Of a stretch of 64,000 bases of DNA, positions 11,610 through 24,577 are shown piece after piece. Positions within the stretch are counted from its first letter, which is position 1; each line of letters begins with the position of its first letter. Origin of the DNA: Cercis canadensis (taxonomy: Eukaryota > Streptophyta > Magnoliopsida > Fabales > Fabaceae); assembly GCA_003255065.1 (NCBI GenBank), contig QAOA01000431.1, forward strand, positions 124,001-188,000. The letters run 5' to 3'. The translations under genes and the position numbers were made by a program. The notes beneath the pieces were generated by a model that worked only from the letters and a program-made list of their open reading frames with translations, made no database searches and was not told the origin of the DNA.

Positions 11610-12826
11610 TCAAATACTGATTTGGAAGAGAGTCATCAATACCCTCCACGTCACTAGCATCTTCCAAAGGTGGCATGTCTTCACAACCGGGTGTAACAAT
11701 AGGCTCCTCCTCACTATCATACTCTCCAGTAGCAAGCAAAACAACTTTCCTTCTATTTGGACATTCAGAAGATATATGACCGCGCCCTTGACACCTGTAG
11801 CACTTGATGTCACGTGACTTAGAAGAAAAGTTATATTCAGCTTTACCTTGAGTAGTAGGAGTAGCACCCGTAGGCCTTAGTCTCTCCTCTTACCTCGGCT
11901 TTAGAGTTGTTTTAGGAGCATCATTCCAATTCGGTTTCCAGTTTGAAGTTTTGGAAGCCAAACCGAATCTAGAAGCTGTTATAGCCTTCATCTGCCTCTC
12001 TACATGCTCGACTTTATGCACTAAGTCCTCTATCTCTATATAGTGATTTATCTCTACCACTTCAGCAATCTCTTGCCTCAAGCCACTAATAAATCGTGCT
12101 ATGGTTGCCTCACAGTTCTTATCAACATTAGCCCTCATCATGGCTATCTCCATCTCATTGTTGTACTCAGCCACACTCATAGAGCCTTGTTTCAAATATT
12201 GCAGTTTCTTGAAACAATCTCTATAGTGATGCCTAGGTACAAACTGTTTCCTTATCACAACCCTCATATCAGCCCATGATCGAATAGGTCTCTCACCATC
12301 TCTACGCCGGTTAATCACTAGCTGTTCTCACCAAATACTAGCATAATCAGTGAATTCAATTATTGCCAGCTTCACTTTCTTTTCCTCAGAGTATTCATGG
12401 CATTCAAAAACATGTTCCACTTTTCTCTCCCATTCTAGGTTAAGTTCATGATCACTTTTATCCTGAAAGGTAGGTAGGAATTCTCATCTTTATACTCCCC
12501 AAGTTATTATCACGACTAGGGGCTGCCCTCCTCTCTCTTCTGGTCTCGATTTCACCCTCAGAATAAACTTCTTCTTCCTCCTCAGAATACCGAAAGGGTC
12601 TAGTTGTTTTAGTTTTTGCCTTAGGTGAAACTAGGTTTTCTAACCTCTCTAATCTGTCCTGGGTGCTCATTCTCAATGTTGCAATTTGGTCCTGAATTGC
12701 TTTCATATATGCATCCATATGACTTTTAGTGAATGGTTCTTCATGATCCATGTTGCACATATTCACCTCACATGTTTTGCTCGTGTTTACCCTCAATTGA
12801 CTTTTTCCCGATAATGCCCTCAACAC
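11610..12826 (-). pseudogene. Ty3/gypsy gag, disrupted
   Basis: The 5' part (12458-12826) ends in RIPTYLSG. The retrotransposon gag domain is in 11890-12318, with NRRRDGERPIRSWADM and the EYNNEMEIAM helix. The CCHC zinc knuckle CYRCQGRGHISSEC follows at about 11760-11805 in another frame. This is the usual capsid-nucleocapsid order. Stops at about 12320 and 11887 and at least one frameshift disrupt the reading. The start is uncertain because several ATGs lie in the first 35 codons. Confidence 0.85.
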
Positions 12827-13660
12827 TCTTGCCTTTTTCCACTCAAATTCCCTTAGAAGCCTTTAAACAAGAACTTGCCAAGAACTTATCAAGAAGAAAA
12901 AGTGATAAAACAAAAAATGACAAGAAAGCCACACAAGACTCCAAGAAAAAGACCAGGACTCGAGTGAAACAATGAACAAGGGTTTCTGTTAGGACAAGAA
13001 AAGAATTGACGACTCAAGAAAGTTTGATTTAAGAGTCTATTAGGTTAAACAAAAGTCCACAAATCCTTTTTGATTTCGGCCCTAGCACAAATTCCTTTTT
13101 TTTTTTTTTTNTTTTTTTTTTTTTTTTGTCTCGGTTGGATCTTTTGTTGACTAGAAAAGTCAACAATGTCTGTTTTGAACAAAAGAGGACACTTTTTCAA
13201 GTGGAAACGGCATTCTGAGCAAAGCACATTATAATGCGCATCATGTGATTTTAGCCAAATTCTACGGTTTCAGGGGTCAAAACCACCTTTTCTTGTATCT
13301 AGGGTTATTTTTTTTCCTATTTTATTTTTTTGAATTTGAAAAGTACTAGAACTCTACTTAACAAATAGGACTTAGACTCTGCAAACCCTAATTGCCGCAC
13401 AAGGAATTGTGCAAATTTAGGCGTGACTCTTAAACACCAAAATAAGGAAAACAACCAAACAATGAAGGAAGGGTAAAACAGTAGGAAAAACTTAACCAGA
13501 AAATTAAATGACACAAACGAAGAATGAAATTGATATGAAAATAAAAACACAACTGACTCAACAGAAATAGGTAGAATCCGATTGACTCAATAAATAGATA
13601 GATAAAAAAAAAAAAAAATAGAATATGGGGTTTTAAGAATACCGATTGAAACTCCAAGGA

Positions 13661-13678
13661 GCCAAAGCTCTGATACCA
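13661..13678 (-). other. Primer binding site, initiator Met tRNA type
   Basis: The minus strand reads TGGTATCAGAGCTTTGGC five bases after the 5' LTR end. TGGTATCAGAGC is complementary to the 3' end of plant initiator tRNA-Met and is the standard primer site for minus-strand synthesis. Confidence 0.9.
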
Positions 13679-13683
13679 AATGA

Positions 13684-14362
13684 TGCATTCTCGTCACCTA
13701 GAAGGATCGGAACGAAGTGCTTGGATACCAAACTGTGGGATGACCTTAGTTATCACAATAGGATGAACCTGTAACAAGGAAGGATCCTTGGTAAGTTCAA
13801 GTTCGGTTATTTGCCCAAGAACAATAGGAAAGCTCTCAATTTAGAGAAACTCACTAATTCAAAAACTGAATATTATTAATCTCAAAAACTATCTTGCAAA
13901 GGCATACACAAATTCCTTATATAGGCAATTTGGCTAGGAGGCTACAAGCTAAGATGAATCCTCTAAGAATGTTAATAAAACCCTAATACCCATTTTGGCC
14001 CATAGATATAAAGGCCCAAAATATTAAAAACGAATTTAAAACTAATTAAACGTTTTGGCCCATAAACATAAAGGCCCAAAAATAAAACTAATTAAAACTA
14101 ATTAAATTAAACATAGTTTTCGGCTTGCTCCAAACTTGGGCTCCAAGCTGACCCATGTGCACCTTCTACAAAAGACAGATAAGTGATCTATCTCAACTCT
14201 AAACTTGGCCCAACAGCTATTTCCTTGGTCTGCACCTCTTGGACTAGGCTCAATAGCGCCTCTCTCACTCGCTTAGCTCTACTTCTCGTCATCGGGCCTC
14301 CAACTCCAAGCAAGGGATCATAAACACTCCTAGGGTTAGGGCGTGTAGCAAGCTGATTCGCA
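13684..14362 (-). repeat. 5' LTR of the Ty3/gypsy element
   Basis: Homologous to 7620-8277. It has two extra short A/T-rich insertions, apparently local duplications of actaatta-type sequence. It retains a reading frame homologous to the pol C-terminus (14188-14362), which here continues past the stop found in the 3' LTR. Confidence 0.9.
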
Positions 14363-14599
14363 TTAAATTCTTTATTTAAAAAAAAAGACTGAAAAACAAG
14401 TTGCCTAGAACAAAGTGCATAAATCACTCAGTTCATCTCCCTCGCATTTGTTAATTTTGTTCTTTCACTCTCACATCATTAAACTCAACATTGTTACATT
14501 TAGTAATAATAGTGATAGTGATAATGAATTGTCAACTTTCAAAATCATAGATAGAATACATTGCTTCAGATTGGATGGTTAAAAATACTGAAGTATCAT

Positions 14600-14633
<34 letters not shown>

Positions 14634-14740
14634 NTTTTAGTAGATGACTAAAATATCGTAGTATCATAGTTGAGCAAAAGCAAATAAGTTCCATAATAAC
14701 TGGTCAAGAAAAGAATTTCAATAATATGATGTGACAGGGC
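14363..14740. other. Unassigned AT-rich stretch
   Basis: No gene or clear repeat is seen. It holds a poly-T run at about 14601-14637 interrupted by an N, which marks uncertain base calling. Confidence 0.5.
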
Positions 14741-14899
14741 ATGCTAGTTCGTATGCATCTACGATTGTGTTCTTGTTTTGTTCCTATATGCCTATTCTAT
14801 AGGCTATTAACTAGTGAGGTTATATTATGTTTCCTATATAGCCTAATAGCTTCAAAGGTTTCCTTCTTTTGAGGCATCACAAATGTAAATACTAGATTT

Positions 14900-16520
14900 T
14901 ATTCATATGGCTAACTAAATAGCCCACCAATTAAGATGGACCCAAAAGAGTTCACCTATAGTCCAAAAGAAGCCCAATATGCAAAAAACCCTAAAGTGGG
15001 ATTGCTGCCGCGGGCCCCAATTCAAAGTTGGTCCAACTATAGCTGCCAACTGGCCCAAGGGCACCACCTTTAAGAGAAGCCACTCCGCTCCTACGGCCCC
15101 AAAGATAGCCCACATCAAGTGCTTCCCAAGACAAACTAATGCCTGGGTACTTAGCTACGCCCTCCAAAGCGTCCCCAGGTAGAAAAGGCTAATGTCTTGC
15201 TCCTCTAGCTGCAAGTTTTTACTCCCTGGAGGTAGCTTCCTTATCATTGACCAAGGCTAGGAGACCCTTTTGGTCACACCTTGAGGCCCAAAGACCTCAC
15301 CCCCATTGAGCCCCGCTCATGCTTCAACTCTAGCCCATCATAAAAAGCCATAGAAGTACCATGGAACCCATCAATAGTAAATAGTTTGGTTGGATTTGGG
15401 CTAAGGTAAAGCCCAAAAAGATGAGGTCTTTCATACCTCCCCAACGCCCTTTAAGTATCTTTGTGTGAGGCCATAGGACTTCCACGTGTATATAATTCTA
15501 GCACTACAGTATCTTTTCCCTTATGCCATAGACAAGTCACTATCACTCCTTCTCTCCCTTTAGAAAGGCAGTTAGCCCTTTTGACGTAGCCACCCTAGCT
15601 AGCCATAAGTTCCCCAATATAAAGGATCTATAGAGGATCTCAGTACCATTGTGTTTCCCTAGGTTTTCCATGCTTCCTTGATCAACTTGTGATGATAACA
15701 CATTTCCCAACCTTCTGAACCTGGGACTGACCATAAAGTGACCCTAATCAGCAGCTCTACCATTGACCTATGTCTATCATGTAACTTCCCTACCAAAGCA
15801 TTTAAAGCTTTTAGCATTATTCACTTGAAACCTTGCCAAAACATTTAATTACTGTCAAAAATCCTCCAAAAATACCTCGTATTTGTCCCAATGCTAAGAT
15901 CTTCTTCAGCATTAAATGCTAAAACCACTCCCTCAGAAACCTCCTAGGTTTGGTCAAACCTAGAACTTCCCCTCCAGTTATAAATAGCACATCTTGCCAA
16001 ACATAAAGACCAAGCTCTATCAAAAGCTGAAAACCATCTAGAAACTCTGCCATTTTTTAGACTCCATTGAAGAACACTTCATTGAATGTTCTTCAACTTC
16101 ACCTACCTTCAACTATCGAATGCCCTTACCAAGGAAGAACATTCTCTTAAATGTTCTTTTGTTGTGGCTATACCAAGCACCCGTCTACTCCATTAATGAA
16201 CTCAATCTTATAACTCAACCAATCATCATCAATTAAAGAACCTCAAGATTTCACCATTAATGCCTTCCAGAGCATCTCAAACCACCATGAAACACTTCAT
16301 AAATACCATTTGCCCAGCCTAGAATCCCCTAGAACCGCTGGACCAAGTGACAAAGTGCTAAAAGAATATATATTTGGGTATGACTCAACCATGGCCGGAG
16401 TTCTTGGGCCACAAGACCTAACTTCCTTGGTTTCGAGCCAATTGCCCTCAAGAACTATCCCACAGAGGTCCTTAAGGTGCCTCAACTGTTCACCCAACTA
16501 AGCCCATTAGAACTGGTTCC
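14900..16520 (-). repeat. LTR-like dispersed repeat, copy B (inverted)
   Basis: Inverted, diverged counterpart of 4845-6390. Shared blocks appear in the same order when this strand is reversed, such as the gaacagttgaggcacc block near 16480 and the ttgaagaacattcaatg block near 16080. Open frames here (14915-15182, 15543-15734, 16297-16501) show no known motif and are read as chance. Boundaries are approximate. Confidence 0.45.
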
Positions 16521-16559
16521 ATAAGAACTTTATTTAACTGTATTTATATCTCCATTAGG

Positions 16560-17250
16560 GTACTAACGAACAAAAAGCTGACAAAACAACGAACACTCCA
16601 CAAACAACTCTTCTTGGGGTTTCTAGAAGATTAGACAAGTTCACATTCATCGCAAAACCAAAAGACTTAGAAGAGAAGAATCCCTTTAGAAAGTGCTCTA
16701 ATGAAAACACAGTCTTAGTCACAACAACTATAGAAAATTTCCAACTTATACCATTGATACGAGAATCCCTTGCTATATAATACAATATCTTGGAAAGAAT
16801 TGTAATTGGTAACACAATTGTCAATGCTAGGAATGTGAATTACATTACCTATGGCATCACTTTATTTGACTTTCTGATATTTACTTGTTTTAAATTCTTC
16901 ATATTCTGTTAAATAATCAAGCTATATATTCTATTTCTAAGTTTTAATGTAATTTGTTATTGTCATTCAAACTTGAGTTCAGTGATACAGAGTGGTTTGT
17001 TTCTGGCGAGTATCACAAATCATAAGTATGATTCTCTAAGCTTCTATGAAAGAATCTAGAATTCCTAGTTAACAAAAGATCAGAGCTCGAAGCATTTTAG
17101 ACTGGAAAAACTCCAGCTTGGGCAAAATGGTGTTTTCAGGTTCGAATAGAAGCAGTGTTGGTATTTGCTGAAGATATGATATAACAGCGAGTCTGAAATA
17201 CCAAGGTTTCTGAAGGTGACCAGAGTGTGGCTGTTCTAAGGTTTCGAAAT
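16560..17250 (-). pseudogene. mTERF-family pseudogene fragment 2
   Basis: Minus-strand frames contain FEPENTILPKLEFFQSK (in 17069-17299), matching the mTERF repeat signature. The nucleotide sequence parallels 6460-7250 over most of its length, including the segment around 16620-16780 downstream on the minus strand. It is more decayed than copy 1, and the frame changes after FFQSK. It lies just 3' of TON2 in the same orientation. The reading at 16555-16824 is probably a 3' part of the same remnant. Confidence 0.55.
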
Positions 17251-17299
17251 GGACCCGCTTGGAAGCATAAATGAAATGTACAATAATATGCGTAACCAT

Positions 17300-17629
17300 A
17301 TAATGTTAAATAAACTATAAAAGGTTCAAGCCAACATACACTTCATTTACAGAACAAACTGGACGAGTTCATGATTAAATTGTAGAAGATAAAGAACAAA
17401 CCTTAGCATAGAAACACAAAATAGTAGTTCCACATTTTATATCCATCAGTCATAACAATCATTAATAATTCAAAGATACACTATTCTTTAAATTTATACA
17501 TTTAACATACTAGATAAACACTAATAACACAATTAATAATCCAAGTACATGTATGGATACAGCCTGTGAGAATTTTAAGTTGAAGGTATTAAGCAGCAGT
17601 TTTCTGTTAGTACGAAGACAACAAATATG
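17300..17629. other. 3' flank and likely 3' UTR of TON2
   Basis: AT-rich sequence directly downstream of the TON2 stop. No other gene is seen. I did not find an exact AATAAA on the minus strand that I could assign as the polyadenylation signal. Confidence 0.4.
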
Positions 17630-19154
17630 TTACTCTTCCTCTGGTTCCTCTTCTTCCTGAAGAAGATTTTCTCTATTGTCATGGGCCCAAAAACCACGCA
17701 CATCTATGAGCATGCTGGCTACAGTTCCACCTTGTTTGCAGGCCAATAAATCAGCCAATGTGATCCTAAGGGGATCTACTGGCTTAACCATATCCCAGAT
17801 TTCATCCCTTACATCTTCAATACATAGTTCATAGTTGCCACCCTCAATCCATTTCTGGTGTACATCTCTGTTAAAGCAGACAGAAAAGGCACCTTGTTTA
17901 GGTCAAAATTTAGGGTAATAATTTAAAATCCACATTTTCAGTTAAGACACACTAAAGATCTTAATGTGGTTCATCTCTAAAATAAATTGATGTCTCTGCC
18001 TCTTTGAGACTCGCAGGACTTTCTCAAGCACTACAAGCAGGAAATGACAGATTTTCTATAGGAAGATTGTATCAGGTAACATCTCGGCTTTTGGATGCTC
18101 CCTTTCTTTTCTTCCCTTAATTGAATAAAATTCATTAAGAGTAAACTGTCATTTGCATCCTCAAAATACTTACTTTCAAATAGCCCTTCAATCATCAATT
18201 TTTGGACTAGTTTGTTAGGAATCTTGATGATTGATGGACTATTTTGTAACAAATGTTCTTTCAAGGACTAATTTGTGAAAGTCTGAATTTTACTCATTCA
18301 TTAATTTGTTGTGAAGTTTGAAAACTTAGAATATTGGGGAAAAAAAAAAAAAAAAAGAGAAAGGCGTAACAATAAATAAGACACAAATTATCGTGCAAGT
18401 TTTTTTATTTTTTTTAAGGGCATATTGTTGCTGTGACAGTTTACCTGAAAAGGGAGTGAATATCAGCCGTAGTAAGGAAACCCCTCCCATGAAGATCAAG
18501 GCACCGAAACAAGTATGTCAAACCTTCTGGGGTGTCTTTATTTTCTAAAGCCAGAACAAAATCCAAGAAACTCTCAAAGTCCATCTCCCGGGAATTTCCA
18601 CCACCAATCTTTCCGCGACAAACATGTTCGTCAAATACTACAGGAAGCATATTAATGTTGGAAATCTGAGTAACTATGACTCATGGTACACAAAATTAAT
18701 CCAATAAGGGGCAAGACACTGCTCTAAGTTATGAATGCAGTCTAGCAGTTGAAAACAATAGCAGAGCCAAATGGACAAGTCAATCGGACAGCAAACAGCA
18801 GCTAATGCTAACAATTAGGAAATTGAGGAGTTCCAGCATTTGTAATATGAAAATAGAAATCCATGCAAATGGTAAATGCTACTCGACTTTGATAGCTTTA
18901 CAAATGAAGAATGGTGCTAATTTCTACCTCTCTCAATAAAAATTTCAGTCAGAGTCCCATCTGCATATTCTTGAAGCTCCTGCTTGCTCAATGTCCCATT
19001 TGCATCTTTATCAAGGGCAAGAAACATGTCTGCAAAATTATCAAGAAAAGGGATAAGCACGAGTCCAATGCACTGACTTTCAACCCTAATTATATTTCAT
19101 CATGAAATTCAGCCCTTTCAATGCAAAGCCATTTCTGACTGAAAAAAAAATAAA

Positions 19155-19185
<31 letters not shown>

Positions 19186-22100
19186 TGAGGATACATTTGC
19201 ATCTTTATCATTGGGCACTAAAGACTAAAGAAGAAAAAAGGGAAACCCTACCACTGCATCACAACTAAAGATAATTCAGAATAGAGTCAAAGATAGCATA
19301 GAATCGGACCAGGATTTAAATAAATTCTGGAAGCCTAAAACATGTGAGAAACCTACCACATATGCGTTGAGCAGATGTCAAAGAGAACCAGTTTTCAGCT
19401 TGTTCTGTGTCTGTGACTTCTTCTTCACTTTCCTGAAGTAGATAAGAGCTAAGTTAACATATATAGCTTCAAATCAACTCTCATACAGGTTAGAACAAAG
19501 TGCAGTTTAAGGTTCCTAAAAAATGAACAATACAGAAAGCAACAAAGCACAAACTACTCAAGAGGTTGGTTCTACAAATATAATGAAAACTCCTTGTACA
19601 ATCTACCTGGTGAAGCTCCATTAGTTCCTGAAGACAATTGCTAAGCAACACCTTCTTGATGCAAGCTTTTCCTGCAAGAGAAACACACAACTATATAACC
19701 TTTGAATAAAACAAGTAAAAATAAATAGTTGACATCAGCTGAAATTAAAACATACACACACAGCTTCATCCACTACCACTTCTCGCTTCTCATATTTGTA
19801 CCGTTTAACATGAGATGAACAATAGGGTCGTAATAGTTAAGGAAGAACCATGAAAACATTGAAGAGAAATATTTTTGATAAAAGGCTTCTATCTTGGAAG
19901 ATGTAGATTTTTAAACTCAAAAAAATACCTTGATTCCTGATATTTGCTGTACTTTGTTTAAAGTCTTAGGTTGGATTCTTATTACTGTATAGTCCAGTGA
20001 CTCCAGTCACATGGTTTATGCCCCTAGTTTTATTTAGATAGATTTCTAATCATTTGATTTTAAAACAAAAAACCATGCCTTATTATCCCCAAAAAAAGTA
20101 GAAACACTGTCTGTATGGAGCAAAAAAGTGACCATAAAAATATCAACTGCCCATAGCCACTAAATGATATCAGCCATGCAAACCTCGTCTATGAGGATCA
20201 CAAAAGAAGAAGAACTTGTGTGCAGCAATGCGACAATACATTTGAACAAAGGCTGCTGGCATATCACGTAATTGTGCCAAATTGGGAATAAGACCTCGTA
20301 TATAGGCTTCCATTTCCTGAAGAACAAAATACACAATTATTAAGGTTAGTCTAACCATTCTATTATATAACAAAACATTTCAATTGGTATCTTGAATTCA
20401 CACTAAGCACTCTATATAAACCATTCCCAAAGTAAGAATTCTCAAAATTAAAAAAGTATAAAAATAAAAGGTCAAAAATGAAAACAAATTTTTTGAAGGA
20501 AAAAATAGCAACTCCTCAAACAAAGTAATGGTAAGAACATGACAACGGAATGCATGGCACAATGAATTGAAAAGAGAGAAACTACAACATATGAGTAGTT
20601 GGCCTGGTGAAATTATATATATAGAATAATTATTCAATACCACAGGCATAACTAACTAGTGAGATTATCTACACTGTATTTTACTGGGACCACATGTGTT
20701 AATGAAAATAAAGAACAACAAATCATTGAAGTTATCAATTTTGCTTGTAGTATTGAATAACTAGCCATTTATATATATATAGTATTTTACAAGGTGGCAT
20801 CAAAGGAGCAGCCACTTTGTGTAAATACATAATACTAACTATTTGATACCAAACATTTCAAGGCCTAATAACAACAAGAATCCATACATGTGGCTGAAGA
20901 AATCCATCAGAATCCTCATCAAGCTCACTCATATCAATTCTAGCCTGTGTAAGTGAAACCTGTAAGACCAAAATCAGTAAGTAGCTGTTAAAAATATTGT
21001 AGACAGATTCATCTAGATACAAGCAAACAGAAAAAATAAATTATTATGAAGAAATAAAACCCCAAGTCACACATAAACTATAATCTTCAGGATGACTAAA
21101 CAGCAATGCCATTAAAATAGTAAACGTTGGCAGGTGACCCACCGTACGCATCACATAAAGGTAAAAGGGCAGAATAGCAATTCTTCCCTGCTCATCTTTC
21201 TCAAACTTCATGAAGTTTGAAGGACTAAAAAAGCGTCGACATTTGGGACCTATTTGTTCTGTACATACAGAAGCTATGTGGCAAAAGTCTTCATAGTTCA
21301 TCTGGAAAAAAAAAAGACCAAAGTGTGCATTAGGATTACCATAAGAATGAAATACAAAGGCAACAAAGCTAAACAATAAAATCAATATGAAAATCTTAGC
21401 AAAGCTATGGAAAGTATTTTAGTTACACAAAGTAAGAGGATAATAAGAAAATATGAACTTGTACCACCCACTTAACAAGAAAATAGTTATTCTTGGTAGA
21501 TAAGACAAGAATCCTTAAAGACAGGATATGTCTACATCATTGCTAGAAATCAATACAGAGTACAAATAATTTTGTAAGTAGCCTACTAGCCTGTGATACC
21601 TATATGGACGCCAGAGTTCAGAAATTCCTTTATTTTTTTTGGGGGGAGGGGGGAGGGCGTAAAATCTCTCCAGCTCCCATGTTTTTTATTGTGGATTCAA
21701 GTATTTAACATACTTCCAATAAGACAAAACATGGCTTTATACATGGTAAAATTTGGCAAAGTGGTGAAGCAAACACAAGCACCAAAGTGCCATACCTTTT
21801 CTGCACCTGTGGCATCATCAATCACACAATTTTCTCGTAAGCAGACCCACATTGCGTCCAAATCATCAGCATTCAGCAAAAGATCAGATTGTTTCTGTGC
21901 AAAGTACAGGGAATACCACCTAAGAAAAATCAAGTAGACAAAGCCAACAAATATTGAGAAGCCAGCCAGAAACCAATACCTTTAGAAATCGACACTTTGC
22001 CAATCTCTGGACCCTATGACTGATTGATCCCTCTTCAGGTTTCTGAATGAAGATAAGGCATGTCAGTGTTTGAGTTATAAATGGAGGTTTTACATTTAGG

Positions 22101-23772
22101 CAGAAAAAATCAAATTCCAAACATCAGATAAACAACCAATATACTGTGAAGATAGGCAAACTTAAAAGTCTAGAAAGATACAATCTGCAAGAATCTACTC
22201 CAGATATTGCATACAGCTATATTTTAGTTATCTTATCAATCCAATACAAAAACTTGCCAATCTGCAAGTATTTATTTATTCAATTTCTTTATTGTTGTAC
22301 CTTTTTGGGCTGGGAACAGGTGAGAGCATGGCAGTAAATATTAAACTAATTAGATAAATCCTTTTTATAGATCACCAAGGAGGACTTAAACTTGGGTGTC
22401 ATACCCTCATGAATCCCTGATTCAAATTCTAATGAAGAAGTGTCCTACTAAAAAAATGATGAGATTTACTTGTTTGTTATGATAAATTCACCACAAAATA
22501 CAGTAGAGGAAACTAATAATTGTACCCACAATCCCATATCAATGTCAATGTTTGTATATGATATACTACAATCAAGTATGAACAAATAATGCTAACACAT
22601 GCCTTCTTGTAGAAACTTGGAATTGTACCAGCTTCAGCGCTTTTCTTCTGCTTTTCTTTAAAAATGTCAAGCAAAATTCTTTTGGTTTCAAGCTCTGCAA
22701 AGGGTTAGTTTAAAATGAACAAAGTTAAGTATTACAGTAGTTTTAGTGTTTAATTTTTAAGAGAGAAGCACATTGCAATAGCATGGAAGAAATTTTTTTC
22801 AGTGTTAGAAAAAAATTATGCATATCCGTATATATAAACAATCAGTATACAGCATCAATGAGTATCCCACAAACACAAAACAAAAGTACAATGAGAAAAT
22901 CAACGTCACAGAAAGTAATTAAATTAACAATCAAACATTAGCAAAACTAAGTTGGTAGAGCATTTCACAGGTCAGGAAAGGGAACTCAACTGGTTAATGC
23001 ATAGCCAATATACAAGGCAATTACAATGGATTGCTCCCTAGCATTTCTAGAAAGGGCTTCATCAAGTAGATAGACATACTTTCCTGCAGTTTCTAATGCA
23101 ATGTTGCAAACTAAAGAAAACATATCCCATGAAATTGCCAAGGCCAGAAGAGGCAGGCCTAGAAGGCAAGAGTCCAGAAACCCATCTCTTTTTTTTCTAT
23201 TGCCAGAACACTTACCCTTATGTTAGGGGGAGGGAGGGGAGAGATAGGTGGAATTAGCCTCAATATTTTTCCTTCTTTGAATTATTCTCACTTGGTACGG
23301 TTCTCATGCACACCATTCCAGAATTTTATGAAATTCCAAATCTTGGTCTTTCTTTTTCCTTTTCCCAGTCTAGATATCAGATGGTTGCTACTGAAACAAC
23401 TCATATAAGTGCAGACTAGGTCAGCATCTATGCACTGACTAACCCCGGTTGATAGGTTTTCAGCATCAGTCCCCTACTCTTGATAATTAATAAGCACGTC
23501 TAATTATCAAACTCCCACCCCTTCACTCATCCATTCCCTTCCCTCATCTCAAAACCCACCATTGACAAAAAGCAAATGGGAGTTTAAAGTTTTTCCTTAG
23601 AAAAGAAACTACATTGTGAGAGAGCATACGAACCCATCAAAGCTTCGGATCCGAGACCAACACCGGATCCGATATACCGGCGCAAATTTCGGACCCACAA
23701 CATAGACGAGGCCGGCGGGATTTTCCTCTGCGCGGCCTCATGGGTTTCGCCGTCACTGGAGCCGCTGTACAT
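17630..23772 (-). CDS. TON2: TONNEAU2/FASS, PP2A B''-type regulatory subunit (12 coding exons)
   Basis: Coding exons on the minus strand: 23634-23772, 22603-22694, 21980-22042, 21796-21894, 21143-21301, 20888-20959, 20184-20316, 19607-19671, 19357-19432, 18928-19029, 18445-18637, 17630-17867. They total 1431 nt, 476 residues plus TAA, against about 480 in Arabidopsis. Frames join at every junction. All introns are GT-AG except intron 2, which starts GC. The protein begins MYSGSSDGE, has EF-hand-like loops DEDSDGFLQPHE (198-209) and DKDANGTLSKQE (306-317), and ends in an acidic tail. In plants TON2 targets protein phosphatase 2A to the TTP complex that organises the preprophase band and cortical microtubules, setting the division plane. 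It is intact and the only convincing host gene here. Splicing was deduced from the conserved protein and from splice consensus. Confidence 0.97.
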
Positions 23773-24217
23773 GACGGAGTCACCTCCCTCTATGAAACCG
23801 AGTCAATTAGTAGGATCTCAAAGCTCACGGATGTTAAACCCAAGAAAGCACGACCATAACTCAGCAAAACCCTTGCTTTCCAGCTCTGATCTATCTGTGG
23901 AACTTGGAAACCGAAGCAATGATTCAACTTTTCTTCTTCTGATTTTGAAGTTCGAATAAATTGCAGCGGTCCGTGGAGCCGACTTCTTGTACGTATGGAT
24001 TCAACAAGCAGAAATAGTGATAAATTATAATTTTGGTCTCCTATTTTAATGATTTTTACAGGTCCTTTCTTTCATTTTAAAATTCAGCGATTAGATCTCC
24101 TATTAAATTTAAACGATTAAGTCTACTCTTAATGTGCCACAAAAAATATCTTTTTATTATTAATATTCCAATTAAGCCAAATGTGGCACCCAATTAAATC
24201 TTAATTGACATATTAGT
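23773..24217. other. Upstream region of TON2 (5' UTR and promoter candidate)
   Basis: Non-coding sequence 5' of the TON2 start on the minus strand. The first 200 bases are of balanced composition and probably include the 5' UTR. Beyond about 24000 the sequence is AT-rich. A Tat-like LTR begins at 24218, so the promoter space is only about 450 bp before a transposon edge. Confidence 0.5.
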
Positions 24218-24577
24218 TGATGATATCTAGATAAAATTACTATCAATGTTACAAAAAATGACTAAAATACTCCTACTCAAGATATACCTTCTCCTTCTCT
24301 AAATCTATGTTACAAAAAATGACTAAAATGCTTCTACTCAAGATATACATTCTCCTTCTCTAACTCACTAACACTTGACTTATTTTTACTCAAGACTCTC
24401 TCAACACTCTCTTGATATGCTCGACCTTCTCTTCCTCCCAAAAGGCAACACTAACTTGAGCACCGGAGGAGGTGCCGGAGCTCTGGCTCTAGCTCCGGCC
24501 TCCCATGACCATATTTCTCCCTCATGTGCAGGTCCCTCATATGCTAGTCATCAACATTGGCGTCGTCTATGGGAACG
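24218..24577 (+). mobile_element. Tat-like LTR fragment with primer site
   Basis: The segment begins TGATGATATC and ends ATCAACA at 24556, followed at once by TTGGCGTCGTCTATGGGAA, a primer-site-like sequence common in plant Ty3/gypsy Tat-lineage elements. It is homologous to the LTR at 55093-55370 (shared cttcctcccaaaag and ctcaagactctctcaacac blocks). Inside it, about 60 bp near 24250-24360 is tandemly duplicated. The rest of the element is missing or unrecognisable. Confidence 0.65.

Larger units (their letters stand above)
7620..14362 (-). mobile_element. Full-length, inactive Ty3/gypsy LTR retrotransposon
   Basis: On the minus strand the order is 5' LTR (13684-14362), PBS, gag, CCHC knuckle, protease, RT, RNase H, integrase, PPT, 3' LTR (7620-8277). 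The order RT-RH-INT places it in Ty3/gypsy (Metaviridae). The pol frame runs into the 3' LTR, a feature I recall for some chromoviruses, notably CRM, so a chromovirus assignment is likely but not proven. Several stops and frameshifts in gag and pol make it non-functional. No clean 5-bp TSD was found (tctaa left, ttaaa right). An N base interrupts a poly-T tract at 13111. Confidence 0.9.

Noticed and set aside
7615..14367. Clean 5-bp TSD for the gypsy element
   Set aside because: The flanks are tctaa and ttaaa, which do not match well enough to claim.
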